DNA from: Oceanimonas doudoroffii
GTDB lineage: Bacteria; Pseudomonadota; Gammaproteobacteria; Enterobacterales; Aeromonadaceae
Direction of reading: 5' to 3'
DNA: 64,000 nucleotides
Assembly: GCF_002242685.1 (NCBI RefSeq)
Contig: NZ_NBIM01000003.1
Span: 124,001-188,000 of the forward strand
This document shows positions 1 through 7,471 of this stretch, one piece after another. The position numbers were made by a program, and so were the translations under genes. Below the pieces are notes generated by a model, which was not told where the DNA came from, ran no database searches, and saw only the letters and a program-made list of their open reading frames with translations. Numbering within the stretch: position 1 is the stretch's first letter; the number at the start of each line of letters is the position of its first letter.

Positions 1-2
1 CC

Positions 3-416
3 GACAGTGTGATCACCGCCATCGGCTTCACCCAGCGACCGGACAGCGCCTTTTGCAAACAGGGCCTGAGCCATGCCGGGGCAGATCCCGAGGCCGGCCA
101 TCTGGCCCCGGGGCTCTATTGCACCGGCTGGTTCAAGCGGGGCCCCAGGGGCACCATTCCGGAAAACCGGGCCGATGCCAAGACGGTGGCCGGTCTGATA
201 CTGGCCCAGACCGACCTCATGACCACAGGCAAGCCCGGCTTTGCCGCCATGCCTGAGTCCGTGATAGCCCAGTCTGTTGATTATGCCGGCTGGAAACGCA
301 TCGACGCGGCGGAAGTGACCACGGCACCCGCCGGAAGAATACGCAAAAAAATTAGGGACACCGCCGAAATGCTGCGGATTGTGAATGATATCCATCAGGG
401 AGAGCCTCAATCATGA
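3..416 (+). CDS. FAD-dependent NADP+ reductase, C-terminal part only (5' truncated by window)
   Basis: Only the last ~137 codons are present; the reading frame is open from base 3 and the start lies outside the window. The segment GLYCTGWFKRGPRG followed by an N-R-A-D-A helix is typical of the C-terminal NADP/FAD domain of adrenodoxin-reductase-like ferredoxin-NADP reductases (FprA type), flavoproteins that pass electrons from NADPH to small carriers. The stop overlaps the flavodoxin start by four bases (ATGA), so the two are translationally coupled and may form an electron-transfer pair. The terminal oxidase or reductase they serve is not visible. A glutamate-synthase-small-subunit-like oxidoreductase is an alternative. 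Confidence 0.7.
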   Translation, partial: DSVITAIGFTQRPDSAFCKQGLSHAGADPEAGHLAPGLYCTGWFKRGPRGTIPENRADAKTVAGLILAQTDLMTTGKPGFAAMPESVIAQSVDYAGWKRIDAAEVTTAPAGRIRKKIRDTAEMLRIVNDIHQGEPQS

Positions 417-853
417 AAATCATAACCTTGTTTGGTACCGAAACCGGTAATGCGGAGATGGTAGCCGACGATATTGTCGAGGCGCTGTCTTCCGACTTTG
501 ACGCCAGCGCCCAGGACATGGCCGACTTCGATATCGGCGAGACCCGGGAGGGCGATATCCTGCTGCTGGTCTGTTCGACCTATGGCGACGGCGAGCTGCC
601 CAACTCCGCACAGCCTCTGTACGAGCAACTGACCAACAACCAGCCGAATCTGAGCCATCTGCGCTTTGCCACCTTTGGCCTGGGTGACAGCTTCTATGCC
701 ACCTTCAACCAGGGCAGTCAGATCATGGCGGATCAGTTCCTTGCCTTGGGCGCCCGGGAAATGGCCGAGCGGGGCCGGCACGATGCCTCCAGCGGCGAGC
801 TGCCCGGTGATGTAGCCCTGGCTTGGCTCAAGACGGTGGTCAGCGCCTTTTAA
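413..853 (+). CDS. Flavodoxin-like FMN protein (MioC type)
   Basis: A 146-residue single-domain protein. The N-terminal beta strand and phosphate-binding loop LFGTETGNAE matches the T-x-T-G-N FMN phosphate loop of flavodoxins. CSTYGDGELPNSA (residues ~60-72) and FGLGDSFYATFN (~88-99) correspond to the two isoalloxazine-contacting loops, as in MioC and the FMN domain of sulfite reductase. There is no signal peptide, so it is a cytosolic one-electron carrier. It overlaps the upstream FAD reductase gene by four bases, and its donor is probably that reductase. The acceptor is unknown. Confidence 0.88.
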   Translation: MKIITLFGTETGNAEMVADDIVEALSSDFDASAQDMADFDIGETREGDILLLVCSTYGDGELPNSAQPLYEQLTNNQPNLSHLRFATFGLGDSFYATFNQGSQIMADQFLALGAREMAERGRHDASSGELPGDVALAWLKTVVSAF

Positions 854-903
854 GCGCTGCGCTTTGAGTGACCTTGATGTCAAATGAGTGAACAGGAATG
901 TCC

Positions 904-1662
904 ATGGAAAACATCACTCCCCGCACCCTGCGTTTGTGCGTGATTGAAAATGGCCTGGTACCGGCAGAGCTGCGAAACCGCTTTGCCAGTTATCCGGCCA
1001 TGATTAAACACTGGCTGTCTCCTTCCCTGCCGGAAGCCGTATTCAGCCAGGTGTCCCCGGTGAGTGGAGAGCCTCTGCCGGATCCCGCCACCTTTGACGG
1101 CTACATACTGACCGGCTCCAAACACAGCTGCTATGAGGGCACCCTCTGGATGGAAGACCTGAAACGCTTCCTGCAGCAACTACGCGAGCAGCGCCGCCCG
1201 GTGTTTGGAATCTGCTTTGGTCACCAGATCATGGCGGATGCCTACGGGGGCCGCACCCGCCGGGCCGAGCAGGGATGGGGCGTGGGCGCCCAGCCCTACC
1301 AGTATGCCGACTCGGTACCTGCCGCCGGTGCCGCCTTTGTATTTCACCAAGATCAGGTGGTGGATCTGCCGCCAGGGGCCGAGGTGCTGGGGGGCTCATC
1401 CCACTGCCGTCAAGGTGTGCTGGGCTATCCGTTTCCGGCACTCTCGGTGCAGTATCACCCCGAGTTCCCCCCCAGCTATGTGGAAGCGCTTGCCCGCCGC
1501 TACTCGGGCAATCTGCTACCCCGGAAGGTGGCCGATACCGCCCTGAGCAGCCTGGAGCGAATAGGGGTCGACAACACCCAGATCGCCGCCTGGGTCGCGA
1601 GCTTTTTTCGAGAACACGGGGCGCCTGCCGTGATTGAGTCGCAGCAAGAAAACCGGGCTTAA
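904..1662 (+). CDS. Class I glutamine amidotransferase (GMP synthase GATase-like)
   Basis: About 252 residues of a triad glutamine amidotransferase fold. The nucleophile elbow is FGICFGHQ (catalytic Cys) and the His-Glu pair is in QYHPEF near residue 190. Family members hydrolyse glutamine or gamma-glutamyl amides; a stand-alone GMP-synthase-like domain beside a glutamine-synthetase-like ligase recalls the PuuD/PuuA pairing, so removal of a gamma-glutamyl group is a reasonable inference. The ATG at 904 is preferred over the one at 898 because AGGA at 894-897 abuts 898 but lies 6 nt from 904. It lies 44 bases or more after the flavodoxin on the same strand. Confidence 0.8.
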   Translation: MENITPRTLRLCVIENGLVPAELRNRFASYPAMIKHWLSPSLPEAVFSQVSPVSGEPLPDPATFDGYILTGSKHSCYEGTLWMEDLKRFLQQLREQRRPVFGICFGHQIMADAYGGRTRRAEQGWGVGAQPYQYADSVPAAGAAFVFHQDQVVDLPPGAEVLGGSSHCRQGVLGYPFPALSVQYHPEFPPSYVEALARRYSGNLLPRKVADTALSSLERIGVDNTQIAAWVASFFREHGAPAVIESQQENRA

Positions 1663-1675
1663 CCTTATTTTTACA

Positions 1676-1704
1676 TTGAAAACTATAAAACCATATTTTA
1701 TATT
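1676..1704 (+). promoter_or_regulatory. Sigma-70-type promoter for the GS-like gene
   Basis: TTGAAA at 1676-1681 and TATATT at 1699-1704 are separated by 17 bp inside an AT-rich stretch that stands out from the GC-rich flanks. Predicted transcription start is ~1711, leaving a ~75-nt leader before the ATG at 1786. A separate transcript start for the GS-like gene and its overlapping partner is inferred. Confidence 0.6.
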
Positions 1705-1785
1705 TAATTTTATCCTGAAACGGCGACCACCGGATCAGAGACTGCACCCATTGCATAGCGCCACAGCGCGACAAGGAGAGTTAAA

Positions 1786-3162
1786 ATGACCGCATTAGAT
1801 CTGCACAAAGAGCACAACACCTGCTCCGCCCAGGCCCAGGAGCTGGCGGTCCGGGTAAAGGATTCCGGCGTTGAATACCTCTACTATCAGGTAGTAACCC
1901 TGTCGGGCCGGATTATCGCCAAGGTGGTGCCGGCCAAGCACCTGCTGCGCAACCTGGAAAAAGGCATTCAGTTCCACCGCACCGCCATCGTGGATCTGCA
2001 GACCACCCGGGAAGGGGTGCTGCTCGGCGGTGGCGCTCAGGCGGCCGAGTTTACCGCCATGCCGGACATGGACACCTTCAATGTGCTGCCCTGGGACACC
2101 TCCGTCGGCGCCTTCTTCTGCCGCCTCTACGAGCCGGAGCACATTCCCGAAATTGGCGGTCAGGTACTGGCCACAGACGCCCGCAGCCTGCTGATTGACA
2201 CCCACAAGGCTTTCCTGGATGAAACCGGTCTGCAACTGAAAACCGGCTGCGAGCCCGAAATGTCCTGGCTGGGCGACAAGCTGGAAGTGCATGTTCGCCC
2301 CGGCGCCAGCCCCGCCTATCACATGGGCAACCTGGAGCTGATGCGCCCCATCTACAAAAAGGTCATGGAATATGCCACCGCCATGGGCCTGGACATGATT
2401 GAAGGCGATTACGAGGACCCGGGCCAGCTGGAGCTGAACTGGATGTTTGATCGCTGTGATCTGACCGCCGACCGACTGATGACCTACCGCATGATCTGCC
2501 GTCAGGTGGCCAGCGAGTTTGGCGTTCGTGCCAGCTTTATGCCCAAACCCACCACCGGCAGCATGGGCAACGGTTGCCATCACAACTTCAGCCTGTGGCG
2601 AGGTGATCACAACGTGCTGGCCGAGACTGGCCGCCGGGATCTGCACCTGACCGACATCGGCAAGCATGCCCTGGGCGGCATTCTGGCCCACGCTCCCGGT
2701 TCCATGATCATGATGGCCTCTACCGTCAACTCCTACAAACGCTACTGGGATGCGGGCCTGTTTGCGCCCAACTGTGTCAACTGGGGCATGGACAACAAAA
2801 CCTGTACCGTGCGCCTGTCTGCCAATGGGCGGCTGGAATACAAAATTCCCGACGCCAGCGTTAACCCCTATCTCTCTCATACCCTGCTGCTGGTCGCCAT
2901 GCAGGACGGGTTGCGCAACCATACCGATCCGGGGGCGCCGGACAACAGCGACAGCATTCCCGCCAAGCCAGATCGGTCCCGTGTTCTGCCCAAAACCCTG
3001 GGCGATGCCATTCACTGCTTTGACCAGGATGAAGTCATTCGAAGTGCGCTGCCGAACGAAATGGCCAGCCTGTACCGGGATCTCAAGGCCGATGAATGGG
3101 CCCGCTTCTGCGCCGTGGTCACCGACTGGGAGAAAAAAATGTATATGGAGTACCTGCCATGA
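1786..3162 (+). CDS. Glutamine synthetase family ligase (probable gamma-glutamyl-amine/amide synthetase)
   Basis: A 458-residue protein with the GS catalytic core: a C-E-P-E-M strand (~residue 162), the GQLELNW strand (~210), the ATP loop FMPKPTTGSMGNGCHHN (~255-271), NSYKRY (~315), and the C-terminal LEYKIPDASVNPY block. It is GS-like, but the loop that in GlnA reads FDGSS (the Asp and Ser of the ammonium site) reads TAIVDLQTTREG here, and the Arg in the GlnA motif RIETRFPD is Lys (LEYKIPD). The Tyr adenylylation segment is not recognisable. These changes fit enzymes that use an amine instead of ammonia. The substrate is not identified. SD AAGGAG lies before ATG 1786; the 3' end overlaps the next gene by four bases. 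Confidence 0.8.
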   Translation: MTALDLHKEHNTCSAQAQELAVRVKDSGVEYLYYQVVTLSGRIIAKVVPAKHLLRNLEKGIQFHRTAIVDLQTTREGVLLGGGAQAAEFTAMPDMDTFNVLPWDTSVGAFFCRLYEPEHIPEIGGQVLATDARSLLIDTHKAFLDETGLQLKTGCEPEMSWLGDKLEVHVRPGASPAYHMGNLELMRPIYKKVMEYATAMGLDMIEGDYEDPGQLELNWMFDRCDLTADRLMTYRMICRQVASEFGVRASFMPKPTTGSMGNGCHHNFSLWRGDHNVLAETGRRDLHLTDIGKHALGGILAHAPGSMIMMASTVNSYKRYWDAGLFAPNCVNWGMDNKTCTVRLSANGRLEYKIPDASVNPYLSHTLLLVAMQDGLRNHTDPGAPDNSDSIPAKPDRSRVLPKTLGDAIHCFDQDEVIRSALPNEMASLYRDLKADEWARFCAVVTDWEKKMYMEYLP

Positions 3163-3869
3163 GCCTTGCCGTACAGCGAGACACCACCCTCAGAGTCATC
3201 TGTGCCGACCTGCCCGCTCCGCCCCTGTTCTGGAAGGACGAAAACGGCTACCGACACGGCTATGAAACCGACGTGGCCCGGCTGCTGGCCAGCAAACTGG
3301 GACTGGAGACCGAGCTGGTGTATCAGAACTGGGCCGAATTCTACCCGGCGCTGGACGCCAATCAGGGCGACATTCTGCTATGCGGTCAGGGGATCTCCGA
3401 CTACCGCAAGTCCCTGGCGGACTTTACCCAGCCCTATGCGGTGTTTGACGAGGCGGTGATGATACTGCGCGGCGATCAGGTCAGAACCCCGGCCGATCTG
3501 GTGGGCAAACGGGTGGGCGCCATCGCCAACAGCCTGAACATGGCGCTGGCCGAAAGCTTTACCGATTGCATCACTGTGCCCTTCGCCGGTGACTCGGACG
3601 ATGTGATGGGAGACATGGTCAAGGCCCTGCGCGCCGGGAAGATTGACGCCTTTGTGGATGATGACGTCGCCCTGGTGCCGCTGGCAGAAGAAGCCGATCT
3701 GGCCATTGCCTTTACCGCTCCCACCCAGAATGAATGGGGCATTGCCATCAAAAAAGGCCAGCCGGCCTGGCTGGCGCGGGTGAACCAGGCACTGTCGGAG
3801 GTCAAGGCCAGCGGCGAGCTGAAGCAACTCTGGCAAAAGTGGATGCCCACGCTGCGCTATCCATTCTAA
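3159..3869 (+). CDS. Type 2 periplasmic-binding-fold protein lacking a signal peptide
   Basis: About 236 residues with the amino-acid ABC-transporter binding protein fold (SBP_bac_3-like): a beta strand TLRVICADLPAPPLFW, a GYETDVARLLASKLGLE helix, the hinge YRKSLADFTQPYAVFDEAVMI, and VGKRVGAIANSLN. The start chosen (3159) gives an ATGA overlap with the preceding ligase stop. The N-terminus MSLAVQRDTTLRV has no hydrophobic segment, so unlike normal solute-binding proteins it should be cytosolic. No permease or ATPase gene is adjacent. It may be a cytoplasmic ligand-binding or dehydratase-like protein, or the signal peptide may be lost. Overlap with the ligase implies joint function. Confidence 0.75.
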   Translation: MSLAVQRDTTLRVICADLPAPPLFWKDENGYRHGYETDVARLLASKLGLETELVYQNWAEFYPALDANQGDILLCGQGISDYRKSLADFTQPYAVFDEAVMILRGDQVRTPADLVGKRVGAIANSLNMALAESFTDCITVPFAGDSDDVMGDMVKALRAGKIDAFVDDDVALVPLAEEADLAIAFTAPTQNEWGIAIKKGQPAWLARVNQALSEVKASGELKQLWQKWMPTLRYPF

Positions 3870-3883
3870 CTCTCCCTCCCCAG

Positions 3884-3909
3884 GCGGCATGCCAAATCCG
3901 GCATGCCGC
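3884..3909 (+). terminator. Inverted repeat after the GS/SBP pair, probable terminator without T-run
   Basis: A perfect 10-bp stem (GCGGCATGCC / GGCATGCCGC) with a 6-nt loop, 14 nt after the SBP stop. No T-run follows, so it may act as a 3' stabiliser or a weak terminator. Confidence 0.45.
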
Positions 3910-4046
3910 TCCCTCTACAGAATGCCCTGCTAAACCACTAATACTCTGATAATATACTCCCTGGCACGACCCACGCATTGTCTCCACACTGGCCGTATGA
4001 CGGCTCTGCTGTACCGTTAATGAGTCTACACAAGGTTGAAACCAAC

Positions 4047-4790
4047 ATGAACGATACACTCGCCCTACACTCGGGTTCCTTTATTCGGATTCGCCAGGAA
4101 GGCCGGACCGAAGAAGTGGTCCGCCGTTTGATGGAAGCGATTGATCTCGGTCTGTTTGCAGAAGGCCAACAACTGCCCAGTGAAACCGAGCTGGCCACCC
4201 AGTTTGGGGTGGCCACCGTGACCCTACGTGAAGCCCTGGCCCACCTGCGCCAGCAGGGCGCGATAGAAACCCGCCGGGGCCGGAATGGCGGCAGCTTTGT
4301 GCGGTATGCGGAAGAACAGCCTGCAGCAGCATTATTGAAACGCCTGCAGGAGCTCAGCACCCTGGAGCTCAGGGATCTGAGCGATGAGCACACCGCCATC
4401 TCCGGCATGGCCGCCAGACTGGCCGCCAAGCGGGCGGCACCGGAGCACCATCAGCAGCTGGCGCATTATATTCAGGCACTCAGCAAGGCCAGTTCACGGC
4501 GCGAGCGCCGCCGGGCAGATGCCCGCTTCCACATCGAGGTCGCCGTCGCCTCCCAGTCGGTCCGGCTCACTCATGCCGAGATACGATTGCAGGCCGAGCT
4601 GGGTGAGCTGCTCTGGTTACCGCAAGCCCTCACTCCCGACATCATCCGCAGTGAACATGAAGCCATTCATGAAGCCATTGTCAGCGGCGACAGCAACCTG
4701 GCCGGCGCCCTGGCCGAGGCCCATGTTTCCCGTGGCATCAAAAAACTGATCAACCTCAAGCTGGAGCTGGTGTCCAAGCAGGGTGAGTAA
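4047..4790 (+). CDS. GntR/FadR-family transcriptional regulator
   Basis: About 247 residues. The N-terminal winged helix contains EGQQLPSETELATQFGVATVTLREAL, a canonical GntR helix-turn-helix, followed by an all-helical FCD-type ligand domain with conserved Asp/His positions (ADARFHIEVA, SEHEAIHEAI). Family members respond to organic acids or amino acids. The ATG at 4047 was preferred because upstream ATGs (3978, 4020) precede the conserved region by an unconserved tail. It sits in the middle of the GS-like/Cache/MFS locus and probably controls it; no operator was identified with confidence. Confidence 0.85.
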   Translation: MNDTLALHSGSFIRIRQEGRTEEVVRRLMEAIDLGLFAEGQQLPSETELATQFGVATVTLREALAHLRQQGAIETRRGRNGGSFVRYAEEQPAAALLKRLQELSTLELRDLSDEHTAISGMAARLAAKRAAPEHHQQLAHYIQALSKASSRRERRRADARFHIEVAVASQSVRLTHAEIRLQAELGELLWLPQALTPDIIRSEHEAIHEAIVSGDSNLAGALAEAHVSRGIKKLINLKLELVSKQGE

Positions 4791-4934
4791 CCGAAAACGA
4801 CACAACTGACACAGTCCATGCGCCAGTGAGGGAGGGCGGCAGAATAGGTTTAAAAACCGAAATCAAACTACCAACACAATTAACACCATGTTAACTTTCT
4901 ATCTATTGCAGGAATTACCCATTCCTACTGAAGA

Positions 4935-4963
4935 GGCAAATTTGAGCCCTCGCTCAATTTGCC
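4935..4963 (+). promoter_or_regulatory. Hairpin in the leader of the Cache-domain gene
   Basis: GGCAAATTTGAG and CTCAATTTGCC pair around a short CCCTCG loop with one bulged base, about 40 nt upstream of the ATG at 5003. There is no T-run, so it is not an obvious terminator. It could be an operator or an RNA structure. Confidence 0.35.
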
Positions 4964-5002
4964 TGAGGGTTAGTCAGCGAATAATGACAAAAAGGCAATA
5001 TC

Positions 5003-5755
5003 ATGGATGAAGCCAGACTCGACCAGTGTGTCACCCGGATCAACACCGCCATTGCTAGTATTTTCAGACAAATAGACACGATTCACCAGGCAGTAACCCA
5101 CCTGCTGCAGCCACTCAGCCATCAGGGCATTCAGCCCAAATCCTCCGATCTATCCACACTAAAGTCTCTGGTATCAAGTCAACTGACTCAGGGGCAGGCC
5201 TGTATTCAGGGTAATGGCGTGGTGTTTGCGCCCAACGTCTTCGCCGACAGGGAAATGTGCTGCGAGTGGTGGCACAAGAGTACCGGCGACCGGTTGGCAC
5301 CCTTGCCGCTCAACTTTAACCAAAACAGCGAAAACTATTATAATTACTTGAAGATGCAATGGTTTTCAAAACCAAGAGAAACAGCAGAAAGTGCCGTGGT
5401 CGGCCCCTATGTGGACCTGTACGGCCAGGACATGTACATACTGACTTTTTCCAGGCCCATTCATATAGACGGTGAATTTGTCGGTATTGCCGGCGCGGAC
5501 ATTGCTCTGCACAAACTGGAGAATATTCTGATAGCCGGATTGATGCAGATGACAGGCGAAGCCCTGATCATCACCCGAGAGGGAAGAGTGGTGGCCGCCA
5601 ATACCGCCAACTGGTGCGCCGGTGACATGGCCAAGCCATTGCTTGCCCGTGATAATCCCCGCCACCAGATCATCGAACTGAAAGAAACACTCTCCCACTG
5701 GTCCTTGATCACCGCCCATAACCACAGCCGGACTGCAGCAGCGGTCCACGCCTGA
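5003..5755 (+). CDS. Soluble Cache (PDC)-domain sensor protein
   Basis: A 250-residue protein with no transmembrane helix or signal peptide. Residues ~135-175 (GPYVDLYGQDMYILTFS, then FVGIAGADIAL) match the ligand-binding strand pattern of Cache/PDC domains, normally the extracellular part of chemoreceptors and sensor kinases. No kinase, GGDEF, HAMP or methyl-accepting domain follows. Such stand-alone soluble Cache proteins are known in amino-acid and amine catabolic loci, but their role is unclear. It lies between the GntR regulator and an MFS carrier, so a ligand-sensing accessory role in this locus is inferred. Confidence 0.7.
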   Translation: MDEARLDQCVTRINTAIASIFRQIDTIHQAVTHLLQPLSHQGIQPKSSDLSTLKSLVSSQLTQGQACIQGNGVVFAPNVFADREMCCEWWHKSTGDRLAPLPLNFNQNSENYYNYLKMQWFSKPRETAESAVVGPYVDLYGQDMYILTFSRPIHIDGEFVGIAGADIALHKLENILIAGLMQMTGEALIITREGRVVAANTANWCAGDMAKPLLARDNPRHQIIELKETLSHWSLITAHNHSRTAAAVHA

Positions 5756-6106
5756 AACGAGCGGGCAATACCATACAACCGGACAGTGTGAGCGCCTATC
5801 AAACCACCGTTCGGTTGCTGCCCAGTTCAAGGCAAGCCTCACTTTCTTGAGTACCCAACTGGCATACAGCCAAGAAAAGTAATTCTCCCTCAATAAAAAC
5901 ATATAAGATCATATGAAATACTAATGTTGCTGTGCTAGCCTTTTAACGGCTGCTCCACCGTGCCTCCGCAAGACTGTTATCAGCAGGCTCGCTGTATGCT
6001 CAGGAGGAGTAGGCCGCTAATACCTGAAATTTTATGCAGTTTTTAATCATGGATAACGATTAAGCGGTTATTACCATGCCGCAATCCATCGGAGGGATTT
6101 AATAAT
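5756..6106 (+). other. Intergenic region before the MFS gene
   Basis: 351 bases without a supported gene. It contains the palindrome-like CATATAAGATCATATG near 5900, the ATAAC/GGTTAT arms near 6053-6073, and a strong GGAGGG ribosome-binding site just before the ATG at 6107. Regulation by the nearby GntR protein is possible but no consensus operator was recognised. Confidence 0.4.
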
Positions 6107-7300
6107 ATGAAGCAGATACGTGATTTCATGCCGGAAAGCTGGATTTTGGTGCTTTCCTCCTTTGCCGCCGCCTACGGCGTGGGCCTGCTGGCCTTGCTCG
6201 CCCTGCCCTTTTTGATCAGCGCCGTGATCAATGACCTTGGCCTTAACGAAGCCCAAGCCGGATTACTCCTTTCGGCTGAATTTGTCTTTACCATGCTGGC
6301 CTCGCTGATCGTCGCACCCCTGATGGGACGCGCCCCTCGCCGGACCCTGACGCTGATCGGCGCCCTGATTGCCATCAGTGCCAATGTGGCATCGGCTTCC
6401 GTTCCGCAAGTAGAGCTGCTGGCGATACTTCGTTGCGTCACCGGCATAGGCACCGGCCTGGCGTTTGCCTGTGGCAATGCCTGTGTGTCCAGCGCCAGGG
6501 ATCCCGACAAGGTGGCTGGTTATATGAACGTCTTCTTTGTCGGCCTGATGATCATTGTCATGCTGGCCTTCGCCAGCGCCATGGCCAGTTACGGCTTGGC
6601 CGGTCTGTATTATGCGATGGCCATAACCATGGCAATCATGCTCCTGCCAATATTCCTTATGAAGCAACAGGCCGACACATCCCATCACGTACACCACCAG
6701 GCCGCTCCCGACAGCAAGCTGCTCTCAGGCGTGGCCATTAGCATGATGTTGGCCATGTTTCTATTCGCCGCCCGCGATACCATGGGCTGGGCCTTTGTTG
6801 AGCAGGTTGGCATTCGGGTTGGCTATGATGGCGAAACCCTGGGCATGTTGTTCTCGTTCCAGTCTTTTATCGGCCTCATCGGCCCCCTGATGGCTGCCAT
6901 CATCGGCAAAAGGTTTGGCATGAGTACGCCTGTGATTATCGGCGTGCTGGCCTGCGGAGGGGTAAGCCTGGGCTATGTACTGGGGGAACACTCCAAAACC
7001 ATGTATACCGTTGCGGTCATGATGATCTCCTTTACCTACTTTTATGCACTTGCCTACCTGACCGCCCTCGCCGCCTCCCTCGACAAGCAAGGACGAGTCG
7101 TTGCCGCTTGCGGTAGTTTCCTGACTTTGGGCATCGCCTTGGGCCCGGCTATATCGGGAGCCTTGATCTCTATGGGCGGTTACTCGCTTGCAGGCTGGGG
7201 CATTGCAGCCGTATCTCTGGCGACCCTGATTGCGCTGATGATCCCCCTGTCCATCGCCAAGGAGCGAAACCGGGCCATGGCGGCCGCTTCGATGGCTTAA
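6107..7300 (+). CDS. Major facilitator superfamily transporter
   Basis: A 397-residue protein with about 12 hydrophobic segments and an MFS-like loop (PLMGRAPRRTL) between helices 2 and 3. A His-rich cytoplasmic loop (SHHVHHQ, ~residue 190) separates the two halves. It acts in the inner membrane as a secondary carrier; the substrate is unknown. It ends the GS-like/GntR/Cache group and is followed by a strong terminator, so it may import the compound handled by that locus. Confidence 0.82.
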   Translation: MKQIRDFMPESWILVLSSFAAAYGVGLLALLALPFLISAVINDLGLNEAQAGLLLSAEFVFTMLASLIVAPLMGRAPRRTLTLIGALIAISANVASASVPQVELLAILRCVTGIGTGLAFACGNACVSSARDPDKVAGYMNVFFVGLMIIVMLAFASAMASYGLAGLYYAMAITMAIMLLPIFLMKQQADTSHHVHHQAAPDSKLLSGVAISMMLAMFLFAARDTMGWAFVEQVGIRVGYDGETLGMLFSFQSFIGLIGPLMAAIIGKRFGMSTPVIIGVLACGGVSLGYVLGEHSKTMYTVAVMMISFTYFYALAYLTALAASLDKQGRVVAACGSFLTLGIALGPAISGALISMGGYSLAGWGIAAVSLATLIALMIPLSIAKERNRAMAAASMA

Positions 7301-7321
7301 CGCGCCGATAAAAACACGACT

Positions 7322-7352
7322 AAGACCGGCCATTCGCGCCGGTCTTTTTTTC
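7322..7352 (+). terminator. Rho-independent terminator after the MFS gene
   Basis: AAGACCGG and CCGGTCTT form the stem around CCATTCGCG, followed by a run of seven or more T. Confidence 0.85.
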
Positions 7353-7408
7353 ATGCCGGCTTGACTGGCTCGTCACACTTTTTGCTCGAAGCATGACCAC
7401 CTTTCCTC

Positions 7409-7414
7409 TATAAT
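7409..7414 (+). promoter_or_regulatory. -10 box of the nspC promoter
   Basis: A perfect TATAAT hexamer 58 bases upstream of nspC, just after the MFS terminator. The -35 region is weak (TCGAAG at 7386-7391, 17-bp spacing). Confidence 0.45.
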
Positions 7415-7471
7415 CACGCGCTTTAAAATTCCCTAAGCGGGTGGTGTTCACAGCCTGGAGGTATGACCCTA

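Noticed and set aside
407..883. Minus-strand frame across the flavodoxin gene
   Set aside because: It mirrors the flavodoxin gene, has no recognisable motif or ribosome-binding site, and the plus strand encodes a clear FMN protein.
1795..3015. 406-codon minus-strand frame opposite the GS-like gene
   Set aside because: Shadow of a high-GC coding gene; composition rich in Gly, His, Gln and Val as expected for antisense frames, no known fold.
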